Positions 1-8,739 of a stretch of DNA of 64,000 nucleotides are shown here, one piece after another. The notes under the pieces are model-generated. The model did no database searches, had not been told where the DNA came from, and saw only the letters and a program-made list of their open reading frames with translations. Position numbers and translations under genes: made by a program. Every line of letters starts with the position of its first letter. Positions within the stretch are counted from its first letter, which is position 1. Origin of the DNA: Acidobacteriaceae bacterium (GTDB lineage Bacteria > Acidobacteriota > Terriglobia > Terriglobales > Acidobacteriaceae); contig JANYBT010000108.1 in the NCBI GenBank assembly GCA_025360645.1, positions 1 to 64,000 of the forward strand, in the 5' to 3' direction.

Positions 1-1518
1 CGCTACGACAACTTGCGCACCTCACAGAACCTGAACGAAACCGTGCTCAACACTGGCAATGTCAACCAGAACCAGTTCGGCAAGCTGTTTTCGGTACCGG
101 TAGACGGATACGTTTACGCGCAACCTCTTTACGTGGCCAACGTGAACATTCCTGGGCAGGGCAACCACAATGTGGTCTATGTGGCGACCGAGTATGACAG
201 TGTGTTTGCGTTCGACGCGGACGTGAGTCAGGGAACCTTTCTGTGGCACACCAGCTTTGTGAACCCGGCGGGGGGCGTCACTCCCATCCCATCCAACGAA
301 GTGGAGATTGGCAACGACTTGGTGCCTTGGGTGGGCATCACAGCCACGCCGGTGATTGATCCCGCCACCAACACGCTGTTCGTGGTGGCGCGGACAAAAG
401 AAATCGTTGGGACCGCGGTGAACTACATCGAGCGCCTGCACGCGCTCGACATCACTACTGGAGCGGAAAAAGCCAACAGCCCGGTGGTGATTCAGGCCAC
501 GGTGGCCGGCACAGGCGCAGGCAGCGTGGGCGGACAACTTCCCTTCGAGCCGCTGCGGCAAAACAATCGCACCGGATTGCTGTTAGTCAGCGGAATCGTG
601 TACGCGGGATTCTCATCGCTGGAGGACATCGATCCCTTCCACGGTTGGATTCTCGGCTATGACGAAAACTCACTGCAGCAAGTGAGGGTGTTCTGCACGA
701 CACCTAACGGCCAACATGGCGGAGTGTGGCAAGGCGGCGATGGCCTGGCGGCCGATGCCAACGGGAGCATGTTCTTCACCACCGGCGATGGCACGTTCGA
801 CGCCAATACCGGAGGGGTCGACTACGGAGATTCGGTCCTGAGGTTGACCTCGACGAGCGGAACTCTGGCGGTAGCCGATTATTTCTCGCCGTATAACCAG
901 GCGTCGCTTGGCCCCATCAACTGGGATGTGGGTGCGGGCGGCACCCTGTTGCTGCCCGACCAACCCGGCCCTTACCCTCATCTGGTGCTGGCTGGCGGCA
1001 AGGGCGGAACGATTTACCTTGCCAACCGCGACAACCTGGGCCACTTCAGTTCCACGTCCAACCAAATCCTTTTGACGCTGCCCGGAGCCGCCGGCCCGGT
1101 GACTGAGAGCGGAGGCAGCCGGGGCGGGCCGGGGTACTGGAACGGAATGGTGTACTACGTGGGCGCCAACGATATTCCGAAACAGTTTGGGCTTTACAAC
1201 GGGATGCTTTCCGCGACTCCGATCCAGCAATGGACGCCGCATAACTACGGCTATCCAGGAGCTTCCCCAGTGATATCAGCCAACGGCAACACCAACGGCA
1301 TCCTGTGGACCGTGCAAACCAATGGGTTTACCACGAATACAGCAGCCGTTTTGCGTGCGATGGACGCGGCCAATGTCTCGCGGCAAATCTACTACAGTAG
1401 CAAGTCGTCGAAGGACACAGCCGGTGTGGCAGTCAAGTTCGCGGTGCCCACGGTGGCCAACGGCAAGGTGTACCTTGGCACCCAGACCGAACTGGACGTG
1501 TATGGGCTGTTGCCCTAG
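1..1518 (+). CDS. Secreted PQQ-like beta-propeller protein, 5' end missing
   Basis: The frame is open from the first base (Arg-Tyr-Asp-Asn-Leu...) to a TAG at 1516-1518, so the start and any signal peptide lie outside the window; 505 residues remain. The visible part has repeated beta-strand units with the alternation typical of PQQ/WD-like propellers, for example DGYVYAQPLYVANV, VVYVATEYDSVFAFDAD and WILGYDENSLQQV, and a Gly/Asn-rich C-terminal half. No PQQ-dehydrogenase catalytic motif or CxxCH is visible. Proteins of this style are usually exported and often form part of much longer repeat proteins. Function is unknown; an adhesive or binding role is only inference. The next rightward gene starts about 390 bp downstream. 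Confidence 0.7.
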   Translation, partial: RYDNLRTSQNLNETVLNTGNVNQNQFGKLFSVPVDGYVYAQPLYVANVNIPGQGNHNVVYVATEYDSVFAFDADVSQGTFLWHTSFVNPAGGVTPIPSNEVEIGNDLVPWVGITATPVIDPATNTLFVVARTKEIVGTAVNYIERLHALDITTGAEKANSPVVIQATVAGTGAGSVGGQLPFEPLRQNNRTGLLLVSGIVYAGFSSLEDIDPFHGWILGYDENSLQQVRVFCTTPNGQHGGVWQGGDGLAADANGSMFFTTGDGTFDANTGGVDYGDSVLRLTSTSGTLAVADYFSPYNQASLGPINWDVGAGGTLLLPDQPGPYPHLVLAGGKGGTIYLANRDNLGHFSSTSNQILLTLPGAAGPVTESGGSRGGPGYWNGMVYYVGANDIPKQFGLYNGMLSATPIQQWTPHNYGYPGASPVISANGNTNGILWTVQTNGFTTNTAAVLRAMDAANVSRQIYYSSKSSKDTAGVAVKFAVPTVANGKVYLGTQTELDVYGLLP

Positions 1519-1555
1519 CCGGCCGGCGCTCCCAGCCAACTCACAGATGCGCCCC

Positions 1556-1687
1556 TCACACCGTGTGTTTATGCTCCCACCCTTCCGCGTGTTTGGTTTT
1601 GGATTCTTTGACTGCGGCGGTAGTGAGAAGCAATCCGATTAAGCCGAACACGGCCAGCGCCAACAAGGCGACAAAGAGGATTGGCAT
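1556..1687 (-). CDS. 43-residue single-pass membrane microprotein
   Basis: A short leftward frame with an AGGAGG Shine-Dalgarno five bases before its ATG. It encodes MPILFVALLALAVFGLIGLL followed by a basic/His-rich tail ending in HKHTV. Residues 3-22 form one hydrophobic helix. The tail (KESKTKHAEGWEHKH) is charged and would be cytoplasmic or periplasmic depending on topology. The strong ribosome site, the uninterrupted hydrophobic helix and the lack of any other gene on this stretch make it a credible real gene. It sits convergent to the propeller gene and divergent from ugd, with a CRP-like site 45 bp upstream. I do not recognise the family. Confidence 0.55.
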   Translation of the reverse strand: MPILFVALLALAVFGLIGLLLTTAAVKESKTKHAEGWEHKHTV

Positions 1688-1731
1688 ATGCGCCTCCTGG
1701 GGATAGTGTGGGGGCAGGCAACGGGAAAGGA

Positions 1732-1747
1732 TGTGACGGCGGTCACG
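1732..1747. promoter_or_regulatory. CRP/FNR-type dyad (TGTGA-N6-TCACG)
   Basis: TGTGACGGCGGTCACG matches the CRP-type consensus TGTGA-N6-TCACA at 9 of 10 arm positions. It lies between the divergent microprotein gene (start at 1687) and ugd (start at 1907). It resembles the stronger palindrome at 34129-34146: both begin TGTGACG and share a GTCAC arm. No clear -10/-35 pair was found beside it, so the regulated gene is uncertain. Confidence 0.35.
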
Positions 1748-1906
1748 GTCCTAGGTGCGCACCACTCCCGACTCCACTTTCCCATTTTGGAGACAAGTCC
1801 GGACCCCGCCAACGGATTCTCGTCCTGCGCTAAGTTGAAACTGCTAAATTAGGGATTGGCAGAGCTGCGATTGAGCTGCGCCATCAATGCCTCTCTGGAG
1901 TCACCT

Positions 1907-3313
1907 ATGCGGATTGCAGTGATTGGATCAGGGTATGTCGGGCTAGTCACAGGCGCCTGTTTTGCGGACCTCGGGCACCAAGTCGTGCTGGTGGATATTG
2001 ACCAAGCGAAACTCGCGGCACTGCAGCGGGGCGAAGTGCCGATTCACGAACACTTCCTGTCCGAGTTGCTGACGCGGCACAGGGACTCGCGTTTGCAGTT
2101 TTCCAGCAATTTGCAGAAGGCGGTAAAAGAATGTGCGGCGGTCTTTATTGCAGTAGGCACGCCGCCCACCGATCGTGGTGAAGCCGACTTATCTTATGTG
2201 GAGTCGGTAGCGCGGGCAATTTGCGGGGCCATCGGCGACTACAAGGTGATCGTTGAGAAAAGCACCGTGCCGGTGTACACCAGCGACTGGATCCGCAAGA
2301 TCGTGGCCCGCAACGGCACCAGAGCCGAGCACTTTGACGTCGCGTCGAATCCGGAGTTTTTGCGCGAAGGCTCCGCCGTAAGCGACTTCATGTATCCCGA
2401 CCGCATTGTGGTGGGCGTGGAAACGGAACGCTGCGCCGCCGTGATGCAGGAGATTTATGCTCCGCTCACCGAGGGCCATTACTATAAGACCGCCGGCGCC
2501 ATCCCCGCACCCGACGGAGCCCAGATTCCTCCCCGCCTGATCGTGACCAGCACCAAGAGCGCGGAACTGATCAAGCACGCTTCCAATGCGTTCCTGGCGA
2601 TGAAGATTTCGTTTATCAACGCGGTCGCTTCGATCTGCGAGTCGGTGGGCGCCGACGTGCAACAGGTGTGCCAGGGAGTGGGCACGGACCGCCGCATCGG
2701 GCCGCGCTTCCTGAGCCCTGGCATTGGCTACGGCGGCTCCTGCTTCCCCAAAGACCTGATGGCATTCCGGTCCGTGGCCCGGGAGTGCGGCTATGAGTTT
2801 GGACTGCTGGATGAGGTGATGCGCATCAACGAACAGCAGCGCGGCCGTTTTCTGCGCAAAGTGCGCGAGGCACTGTGGACACTGCGCGACAAGCGTCTGG
2901 CGGTCCTGGGCCTGGCCTTTAAGGGCGGGACCGACGACATTCGTGAGTCTCCGGCGATCTTGTTGATTCAGGAATTGCTTCACGAAGGATGTCATGTCAC
3001 CGCTTATGACCCGGCGGCGATGGACCGCGCCAAAGAGGTGCTGCCGGCCACCGTAGAATTTGCGTCATCCGCCTATGACGCCGCGCGCGATGCCGATGCC
3101 TTGCTTATCTTGACCGAGTGGGAAGAATTCGCCTCCCTCGACTTGCCTCGCCTGCGCCAGCAACTGAAGGACGCCATCGTGCTCGACGGACGCAACTTGT
3201 ATGATCCGGCGGTGATGGCGGCGCAGGGCTTTACCTATTACAGCGTGGGACGGCCGACAGTGATTGCGGAGGCCTATGTGGCAGGCCGCAGCGAGGGCAA
3301 AACACCCCGATGA
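1907..3313 (+). CDS. ugd: UDP-glucose 6-dehydrogenase
   Basis: Oxidises UDP-glucose to UDP-glucuronate with two NAD+ in the cytoplasm, feeding polysaccharide precursor synthesis. The protein is 468 residues, normal for the family. It opens with a Rossmann dinucleotide motif [18 protein letters not shown] (residues 7-24) and carries the catalytic cysteine C279 in [12 protein letters not shown] 1907 was chosen over an upstream TTG because GGAG precedes it by six bases and [13 protein letters not shown] is the family N-terminus. The stop overlaps the start of the next gene (ATGA), so the two are translationally coupled, and the product is the substrate of the next enzyme. Confidence 0.95.
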   Translation: MRIAVIGSGYVGLVTGACFADLGHQVVLVDIDQAKLAALQRGEVPIHEHFLSELLTRHRDSRLQFSSNLQKAVKECAAVFIAVGTPPTDRGEADLSYVESVARAICGAIGDYKVIVEKSTVPVYTSDWIRKIVARNGTRAEHFDVASNPEFLREGSAVSDFMYPDRIVVGVETERCAAVMQEIYAPLTEGHYYKTAGAIPAPDGAQIPPRLIVTSTKSAELIKHASNAFLAMKISFINAVASICESVGADVQQVCQGVGTDRRIGPRFLSPGIGYGGSCFPKDLMAFRSVARECGYEFGLLDEVMRINEQQRGRFLRKVREALWTLRDKRLAVLGLAFKGGTDDIRESPAILLIQELLHEGCHVTAYDPAAMDRAKEVLPATVEFASSAYDAARDADALLILTEWEEFASLDLPRLRQQLKDAIVLDGRNLYDPAVMAAQGFTYYSVGRPTVIAEAYVAGRSEGKTPR

Positions 3314-4293
3314 CGAAATTGCGCGCTCTGGTCACCGGCGGTGCCGGATTTCTGGGCTCTCACCTTTGCGATGCCTTGTTGGCCAACGGCTATTCGGTCA
3401 TCGCACTGGACAACCTGCTGACCGGACGCCTTGACAACCTGGCCCATCTGCACGCGGAACCCGGTTTCGAGTTTCAGCAACGCGACATCTGCGAAGCCTT
3501 CGACGTTGGGAGGGTGGACTACGTTTTCAACTTCGCTTGTCCAGCCAGCCCGGTAGATTACATGGAGCACGGAGTCGAGACGTTGCGCGTGGGCTCGGCG
3601 GGGACGCTGAATGCTCTGGAAGTGGCCCGCAAGCATGGCGCACGCTTCATGGAGGCATCCACTTCGGAGTGCTATGGCGATCCGCTCCAGCACCCCCAGA
3701 CCGAGACCTACTGGGGCAACGTCAACCCGATCGGCCCACGCTCGGTGTATGACGAAGCCAAACGCTTTTCTGAAGCCGCGACGATGGCCTACCAACGCTA
3801 CTACCATGTGGATACCCGGCTGCCGCGCATCTTCAACACTTACGGACCGCGTATGCAAGTGAAGGACGGGCGCGTGATTCCCAACTTCATGGACCAGGCA
3901 TTGCGCGGCGAAGACTTGACCGTGTACGGAGACGGCAGCCAGACCCGGAGCTTCTGCTATGTCAGCGACGAAATCGAAGGTCTGATGCGCCTGGCCCACG
4001 CCACCGAGCACGACCCGGTAAATATCGGCAACCCCGGCGAGTTCACCATTCTGGAGTGCGCGGAAAAAGTGTTGCAGGTGACGGGATCCAAGAGCAGAAT
4101 CCGCTTGGAGCCGCTGCCCCAGGATGATCCGAAGCAACGCTGTCCGGACATTGCCAAGGCGAAGACACTGCTGGGGTGGGAACCCAGGATCGACCTGGAA
4201 ACCGGGCTGAAGCTGTCGCTCGATTACTTCCGCAAGGCGGTGCGGGAGCGCAGCGCGCAAGAATCGACAAGTCGCAAAACCAGCGGCGATTGA
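3310..4293 (+). CDS. UDP-glucuronate decarboxylase (UDP-xylose synthase), SDR family
   Basis: An extended short-chain dehydrogenase of 327 residues. It has the NAD-binding GGAGFLGSH near residues 10-18, the STSECYGDP segment supplying the active-site Ser/Thr, and the catalytic Y147-x3-K151 in [18 protein letters not shown] and the [16 protein letters not shown] stretch are characteristic of UDP-xylose synthases (UXS). It would convert UDP-glucuronate to UDP-xylose. Coupling to ugd by a 4-base overlap supports a two-step UDP-glucose to UDP-xylose route for cell-surface glycans. A related dTDP-glucose dehydratase or UDP-glucuronate epimerase is possible but fits less well. Confidence 0.88.
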   Translation: MTKLRALVTGGAGFLGSHLCDALLANGYSVIALDNLLTGRLDNLAHLHAEPGFEFQQRDICEAFDVGRVDYVFNFACPASPVDYMEHGVETLRVGSAGTLNALEVARKHGARFMEASTSECYGDPLQHPQTETYWGNVNPIGPRSVYDEAKRFSEAATMAYQRYYHVDTRLPRIFNTYGPRMQVKDGRVIPNFMDQALRGEDLTVYGDGSQTRSFCYVSDEIEGLMRLAHATEHDPVNIGNPGEFTILECAEKVLQVTGSKSRIRLEPLPQDDPKQRCPDIAKAKTLLGWEPRIDLETGLKLSLDYFRKAVRERSAQESTSRKTSGD

Positions 4294-4314
4294 GAGGCCT
4301 CGCGCGTCGCTGGC

Positions 4315-4755
4315 TTACTTGACTTCCCACACCCCGTCTTCTGCGGCGTGGTAACACGAGACCTCCAGATTCGGGAACTCGTGGCGAATCACCTTGGCGG
4401 CCTGCTCTAATTCGCTCTGATGAAAGGCTTTTTCCGCTTGGCGATCATGCCCAAACGCCGCCAGTCCGCCATAGCGTCCGCAATCGGAATGACTAAAGAG
4501 CAAGACGCGCCGCGTCTGGTGAATGGCGATCGAGGTGCGGAGTTGCTCCAGCACGAATGCTCGCTCGTATTCCTCGGTGGAAGAAGTAAGAGCCCGGATG
4601 CTGCCGGCAATCGTGATGACATCCGGGCGCGTCACCCCTATGCGCTTAATGAATTTTTGGGTGGCGAGCCCGAAGCGATGGTCGAAACACTGCACCACTG
4701 CGGCATCGCTAACGTATGGCTCAACAGCGGTATCAAAGTGAAAAACTCTCTGCAT
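4315..4755 (-). CDS. Small beta-carbonic-anhydrase-like zinc protein
   Basis: At 146 residues this is shorter than typical beta-carbonic anhydrases (about 180-220). It retains the metal-site pattern: C23-x-D25-x-R27 (CFDHR) and H89-x2-C92 (HSDCG), which would give Cys/His/Cys zinc ligands and the Asp-Arg dyad. The N-terminal helices and C-terminal dimer extension of classical enzymes are missing. It could hydrate CO2 or be a non-catalytic relative. Its start at 4755 has GAGGAT upstream. It is convergent with the UDP-xylose pair and followed upstream by the DUF4019/PspA operon on the same strand, 73 bp away. Confidence 0.6.
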   Translation of the reverse strand: MQRVFHFDTAVEPYVSDAAVVQCFDHRFGLATQKFIKRIGVTRPDVITIAGSIRALTSSTEEYERAFVLEQLRTSIAIHQTRRVLLFSHSDCGRYGGLAAFGHDRQAEKAFHQSELEQAAKVIRHEFPNLEVSCYHAAEDGVWEVK

Positions 4756-4828
4756 GCTTGGCCATCCTCGAAAGTTGTGCGCCTTTAGGTTTCGAACCAG
4801 CCGGTCTCTGTGGTCCCCGGGCGATTCG

Positions 4829-5281
4829 CTATTTGATGAAGTAGCCGCTCACCCGCCATTTACCGTCTTTGTCGAGCATGGGGGTGACGGTTTCCACCGC
4901 CGACTGCTTGTGCTCGAAACGGGTCTCGTATTGGATGACGACGTATTCCCCATCGGGCGCGCCGGGCAGCGACTTGGTGTAGGCGGCGCTTAGGAGCTTC
5001 CGCGAAACCACTCTACCGAGAGGTTCTCGACTGGCCCGCATGGCGGCCGCCCACTGCGGATGGGTCACGGCGGCCTTGAACAGGGAAGCGGATTGCTGCC
5101 AGCTCTCGCCATAGGTTCCGGAATCGGTCAAGGCCAGCCACGCCTCAGCCGACTGCTGAGCGACTTGTTCCAGCTTTTGTTGCGCCGGTGCGGGGACGCT
5201 TAGAAATACCAGCAGCATAGCGGACCCAGCCACCCATCCCAGGGCCGCCCACCTTTGCGAAACGATTCTGGATGGTTGCAT
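4829..5281 (-). CDS. Secreted DUF4019 protein
   Basis: A 150-residue protein with a signal peptide (hydrophobic WVAGSAMLLVFLSVP, cleavage after APAQ). The mature domain matches DUF4019: an N-terminal helix (AEAWLALTDSGTYGESWQQSA), VSRKLLSA, and the strand pair YVVIQYETRF...GKWRVSGYFIK. The function of the family is unknown. GGGAGG precedes the ATG, and the start lies one base after the pspA stop, so it is the last gene of the XRE-NfeD-flotillin-PspA operon. That suggests an envelope-stress role (inference). Confidence 0.8.
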   Translation of the reverse strand: MQPSRIVSQRWAALGWVAGSAMLLVFLSVPAPAQQKLEQVAQQSAEAWLALTDSGTYGESWQQSASLFKAAVTHPQWAAAMRASREPLGRVVSRKLLSAAYTKSLPGAPDGEYVVIQYETRFEHKQSAVETVTPMLDKDGKWRVSGYFIK

Positions 5282-5282
5282 G

Positions 5283-5942
5283 TTAGGCCTCCCTTCTCGT
5301 CTTCAATTGTGCCAGCAACTGCTCAATCCGATCGTCTTTCTCCAGGGCCGCCAGACGCGCTTCCATATCACTGGCGACGATCTCAGACTTCGCCTGGCTC
5401 TCGGCTTCGCTGTGCGCCACTTTGCGCTTCATGCGGTCAAAGGTGGACGAGCCTGACATGGAGCCCAGCTTGAATTGCGCGTCCGTCGCCCGGCTCACCG
5501 CCCGTGCCCGCCTCTGCCGGGCCGCCAGCAGATCCGCCTTGGCCGTGGCTTCCGCCAACTTTTGCTCCAGCTGACGAAGTGCCGCCTTGAGGTTCTCGAC
5601 CTGCATTTTTTGGTCATCCACCTGCTGCGCGTAACTGTCAGTGAGTTCGCGATAACTCTCGCCACGTTGCAAGGCCGCGCGCGCCAGGTCATCCTGCTTT
5701 TTGTCCACGGCGAGCTCCGCCTTGCGGGACCACTCCCCCACGCGGTCGGAGTTCTCTTGCTTCTTCTTCTCTAGCAGGTGCTGATCGGCGATGGCGATGG
5801 CCACCTGCGTCTTCACCTGCAGGAGCTGGTTCTGCATGTCGAGGATCACCTGCTTGATCATTTTCTCGGGGTCTTCGGCCTGATCGATCAGGTCGTTAAG
5901 GTTGGCCCTCACCAACGTTGCGATTCGCTCCAGCAATGCCAT
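5283..5942 (-). CDS. pspA: PspA/IM30-type phage shock protein A
   Basis: A 219-residue, almost entirely alpha-helical coiled-coil protein. MALLERIATLVRANLNDLIDQ is the classic PspA amphipathic N-terminal helix, and long heptad stretches follow (AELAVDKKQDDLARAAL, EVENLKAALRQLEQKL). Such proteins assemble into ESCRT-III-like polymers on the cytoplasmic face of the inner membrane and protect it under stress. AAGGAGT lies eight bases before the ATG. Immediately downstream of flotillin and upstream of the DUF4019 gene in one leftward operon. Confidence 0.9.
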   Translation of the reverse strand: MALLERIATLVRANLNDLIDQAEDPEKMIKQVILDMQNQLLQVKTQVAIAIADQHLLEKKKQENSDRVGEWSRKAELAVDKKQDDLARAALQRGESYRELTDSYAQQVDDQKMQVENLKAALRQLEQKLAEATAKADLLAARQRRARAVSRATDAQFKLGSMSGSSTFDRMKRKVAHSEAESQAKSEIVASDMEARLAALEKDDRIEQLLAQLKTRREA

Positions 5943-5998
5943 AAAAGACTCCTTCCGTTGCTATGCCATGGGAACGGGCTTGCCCGCCCCCATCGCGG

Positions 5999-7432
5999 TT
6001 ACTTGCTTTGCTCTTGGTCCGGCTTCGGCGCCTTATCTCCGATTTGCCGCACCTTCCCGAGCATGTCTTTCAAACCCATGCCGGTCAGGGTTTCAAACAG
6101 AGCGGGGACCTGGGCCACTATTTGGGTTAAATCGCCGGTGATTTTGTTGAGACCCGCCGCGTCTCCGTTGCCGGTTGAGACCACGGTGATCTTGTCCACA
6201 TTGGCCAGGGGACTGGCCAGCGCTCGCACAATTTCCGGCAATCCGGTGAGCAGCTTGTCAATGACCGCCGCCTGGTTGTACTCCTGGAACGCGGCCGCCT
6301 TCACGTTCATCGCCCGAGCTTCCGCGTCACCCTTCTTGAAGATGATCTCGGCTTCCGCTTCACCCTGCTGACGGATGGAGGAGGCCTGACCTTCCGCTTC
6401 AGCCATCAAGCGCTGCCGCTCAGCCGCCGCCAGCGTTTCGATTCGCTGGCGCTCGATCTCAGCGGGCTTCAGCACCGTCGCAATCAACTCTTTCTCGCGA
6501 CGGTTGATTTCCGCTTCCTGCACTTTCACTTGCTGTTCTTTCTCAATCTGCAGCACCTTGACGCTCTCAGCCACCACTTGCTGCTGCATGATGTTGGTCT
6601 GGATGTCGTAGGCCTTGTCGGCTTGCGCTTGTTGTTTCTTAATGACTTCCAGGTACTGCGCTTTCTTGACCTCCAGGTCGCGCTGGGCTTCCGCCTGTTT
6701 GGCCAGGGAGAGGGTCTCGGCCAGGACCCGTTCCTGGTCGGCCTGCGCCCTGGCAACCGCAGCCTCCCTGGTGGCGTTGGCGCGCCGGATGGCGGTATCG
6801 CGTTCGGCTTCCGCAGTGGCAACGTCGGCATCGCGGCGGATGCGCGCCACGTCTGGTTTACCCATGTTGCTGATGTATTCATTCTTGTCGCGGACTTCCT
6901 TGATGGTGAAGGAGATGACTTCCAGACCCATCTTGGTCATGTCGTCGGCGCAAGTGGAGCGCATGCGGTCGGCCACCATTTCCGGTTCTTTGACAATCTC
7001 TTCCACCGTCAATTGCCCGATGATGCCGCGCAAGTGGCCTTCCATCACCAGCCGGATCAAGCCTTCGCGCAATTCGGGCGTCTTGGTGAGAAATTGCTCG
7101 GACGCGGTCAAGATGGACTCCGCGTCGGACTTCACTTTGATCTGCGCCACCGCTTCCACCGTGACCGCCACACCCTGTTTGGTGTAGAGATCCTGTTGCG
7201 GAGCGACGTCGAACGACATCAGTTCCAGGGACAGGCCCCGGCAATTCTCGATCATGGGGAAGATGATGGTGCCGTGCCCCTTGACCACGCGCGTCCCGCG
7301 AAAGCCGTAGACCACCAGCGCCTCGTGCGGACCGGCTTTGCGATACAGTTTCGCCAACATGCTCATCAACAACATGATGGCCAGTACCGACAGTCCTACA
7401 ATCACCCAGATTTGTACTGCCAATCCCAACAT
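5999..7432 (-). CDS. Flotillin-family (SPFH) membrane scaffold protein, YqiK-like
   Basis: A 477-residue protein: one N-terminal transmembrane helix (IWVIVGLSVLAIMLLMSMLA), an SPFH/band-7 domain (about residues 30-200, with VVYGFRGTRVVKGHG and FTIKEVRDKNEYI), a long Ala/Glu/Gln-rich coiled coil (about 200-400), and a C-terminal Gly/Leu segment. It organises membrane microdomains. AGGAGG lies before the ATG. An NfeD/YqiJ-like gene sits directly upstream; flotillins and NfeD-type partners are commonly paired, as in E. coli yqiJ-yqiK. PspA follows in the same operon. Confidence 0.9.
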   Translation of the reverse strand: MLGLAVQIWVIVGLSVLAIMLLMSMLAKLYRKAGPHEALVVYGFRGTRVVKGHGTIIFPMIENCRGLSLELMSFDVAPQQDLYTKQGVAVTVEAVAQIKVKSDAESILTASEQFLTKTPELREGLIRLVMEGHLRGIIGQLTVEEIVKEPEMVADRMRSTCADDMTKMGLEVISFTIKEVRDKNEYISNMGKPDVARIRRDADVATAEAERDTAIRRANATREAAVARAQADQERVLAETLSLAKQAEAQRDLEVKKAQYLEVIKKQQAQADKAYDIQTNIMQQQVVAESVKVLQIEKEQQVKVQEAEINRREKELIATVLKPAEIERQRIETLAAAERQRLMAEAEGQASSIRQQGEAEAEIIFKKGDAEARAMNVKAAAFQEYNQAAVIDKLLTGLPEIVRALASPLANVDKITVVSTGNGDAAGLNKITGDLTQIVAQVPALFETLTGMGLKDMLGKVRQIGDKAPKPDQEQSK

Positions 7433-7532
7433 ATCGCCTCCTCGTTACTTGTAGCGCCGGCGGACTGCCGGCTGTTCGAGAACGACTCCGCTCTCGTAAA
7501 TGATTGCGGAGGACTGCCCGCAAGCCGAAGAA

Positions 7533-8171
7533 CTACTTCGCCGATTCCGGCTCCTGAGGCGCGTCATCCGACTCGCCCGTCATATCTTCCCAGCGCCTCA
7601 CGTAGGCAATCCCCTTCTCATAGCGGGTGACTACAACTTCGGCGCCCTTGCTGAGAGCGCGGCCGCCTTCGCTGCGCGCCCCACAGGCGCGGCGCGTGCC
7701 CGCTTGCGAGTAGATGATTTCGCCGGTGCCAGCTTCGCGGATGGAACTGGAGATGCGACCGAGCACTCCCACCATGTTGAAATCCGCGGGGTCCAGGTTC
7801 TCCTCGTGCGAGATCAAGACCTTGGTCATGAACAGGAAGACAATGCCCGCGCCCACGATTCCGCTCGCCGAAGCAATCAATAGTCCCAAGGCGAACCAAA
7901 TGCTGGCATAGCGGGTGATGAGGTAGCCCGTCCCGCCAAACCAGGCCAGAAAGGCGGTGAAAGTGATGAAGTTGAACGGCGAGATCTCCGCCCCTTGCGC
8001 GGCATGAGATGGGCCATGGAACGGGGGATGTCCGGGCGTCGGCGAATGGCCCAGGCTGTGCGGCAAGTGCGGCCAATGGAAGTGCCAACTCAACGCGCCG
8101 GACAGGAATGAGAATACGCTGAAAAAGAAGCCGATGGCGAAGCAGATCAGATAGAAAGTTGGCCAGGTCAC
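7533..8171 (-). CDS. NfeD/YqiJ-like membrane protein with OB-type domain
   Basis: 212 residues. Three hydrophobic helices (about 3-26, 65-85 and 90-118) flank a His/Pro-rich loop (HFHWPHLPHSLGHSPTPGHPPFH). A C-terminal cytosolic beta-rich domain follows (VGVLGRISSSIREAGTGEIIY...GAEVVVTRYEKGIAYVRRW), consistent with the OB fold of NfeD-type proteins that work with SPFH proteins. Its ATG overlaps the stop of the XRE regulator gene by four bases, so the regulator, this protein and flotillin are co-expressed. The His-rich loop is unusual and might bind metal (inference). Confidence 0.75.
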   Translation of the reverse strand: MTWPTFYLICFAIGFFFSVFSFLSGALSWHFHWPHLPHSLGHSPTPGHPPFHGPSHAAQGAEISPFNFITFTAFLAWFGGTGYLITRYASIWFALGLLIASASGIVGAGIVFLFMTKVLISHEENLDPADFNMVGVLGRISSSIREAGTGEIIYSQAGTRRACGARSEGGRALSKGAEVVVTRYEKGIAYVRRWEDMTGESDDAPQEPESAK

Positions 8172-8674
8172 AGGGTTCTTCTCCGTCCCGTCGAGCTCGA
8201 CTGCGGGGGCTGGGGCCTCAACGCCTCAAACAACCGGTCTGCCAGGCCGGGCGTATTCAAAATCTCTCCCAGGAGCAAGAGACGGCCTCGGGTATCTTTA
8301 TCGCGCGCCACTTTGATCAGCACTTCGCTGACTTGGGCGTCGGCGGCAAAACGCTCGGAGCCTTGCAGCAGCCACACATCGAGCTTGCCTTCGGTGGTGC
8401 GGAGGTCAGAGACCAGCTCGGTGTGGTAGCCCTTGGGGTCGTCCACCAGGAAGCCAGGATGCACCTTGAAAAACTTCGCCAGCAAGGTACGCGAAGACTG
8501 GGTCATGTGGCGGCGCTTGCCGCTTTCGATCTGCGACAGATACGACTGGCTGATGGCGTGCTTGGTTTCCCGCTTGATGGCCTTCATGAGTTCCTGTTGA
8601 GTCAAGGGGCGGTCCAGGCCGCGCAAAGAGCCTTCGACCTCACGCAAGTAGCGGATTTTTTCGCCCAGCGTCAT
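8168..8674 (-). CDS. XRE-family HTH transcriptional regulator
   Basis: 168 residues with an N-terminal Cro/C1-type helix-turn-helix (about residues 3-65: LGEKIRYLREVEG...LTQQELMKAI...ISQSYLSQIESGKRRH). A helical C-terminal part follows (VHPGFLVDDPKGYHTELVSDLR) with no recognised ligand domain. ATG 8674 was preferred over an in-frame GTG five codons upstream because GGAAGG is correctly spaced only for the ATG. As first gene of the membrane-stress operon it is the likely local regulator, and probably binds the promoter at 8711-8739. Confidence 0.85.
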   Translation of the reverse strand: MTLGEKIRYLREVEGSLRGLDRPLTQQELMKAIKRETKHAISQSYLSQIESGKRRHMTQSSRTLLAKFFKVHPGFLVDDPKGYHTELVSDLRTTEGKLDVWLLQGSERFAADAQVSEVLIKVARDKDTRGRLLLLGEILNTPGLADRLFEALRPQPPQSSSTGRRRTL

Positions 8675-8710
8675 CGCATCCTTCCCCACGAGGAATCGCT
8701 AATCGTTATA

Positions 8711-8739
8711 TTTATATTGCATATTGCGATTTAAGTCAA
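8711..8739 (-). promoter_or_regulatory. Near-consensus sigma-70 promoter with duplicated 7-bp motif in the spacer
   Basis: On the minus strand TTGACT (8739-8734), a 17-bp spacer and TATAAA (8716-8711) match the housekeeping consensus at 5/6 and 5/6 positions. The region contains a perfect tandem repeat GCAATAT-GCAATAT (8727-8714), mostly within the spacer and running into the -10. It is flanked by inverted AATCG/CGATT arms (8701-8705 and 8727-8731). This lies 37-65 bp upstream of the XRE start and is the natural place for autoregulation. The stretch is strikingly AT-rich against its surroundings. Confidence 0.65.

Noticed and set aside
6530-7630. Long rightward frame opposite flotillin and the NfeD-like gene
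   Set aside because: His/Leu/Gln-rich translation without domain signature; it is the antisense shadow of the coiled-coil flotillin gene, which has strong family motifs and a ribosome site.
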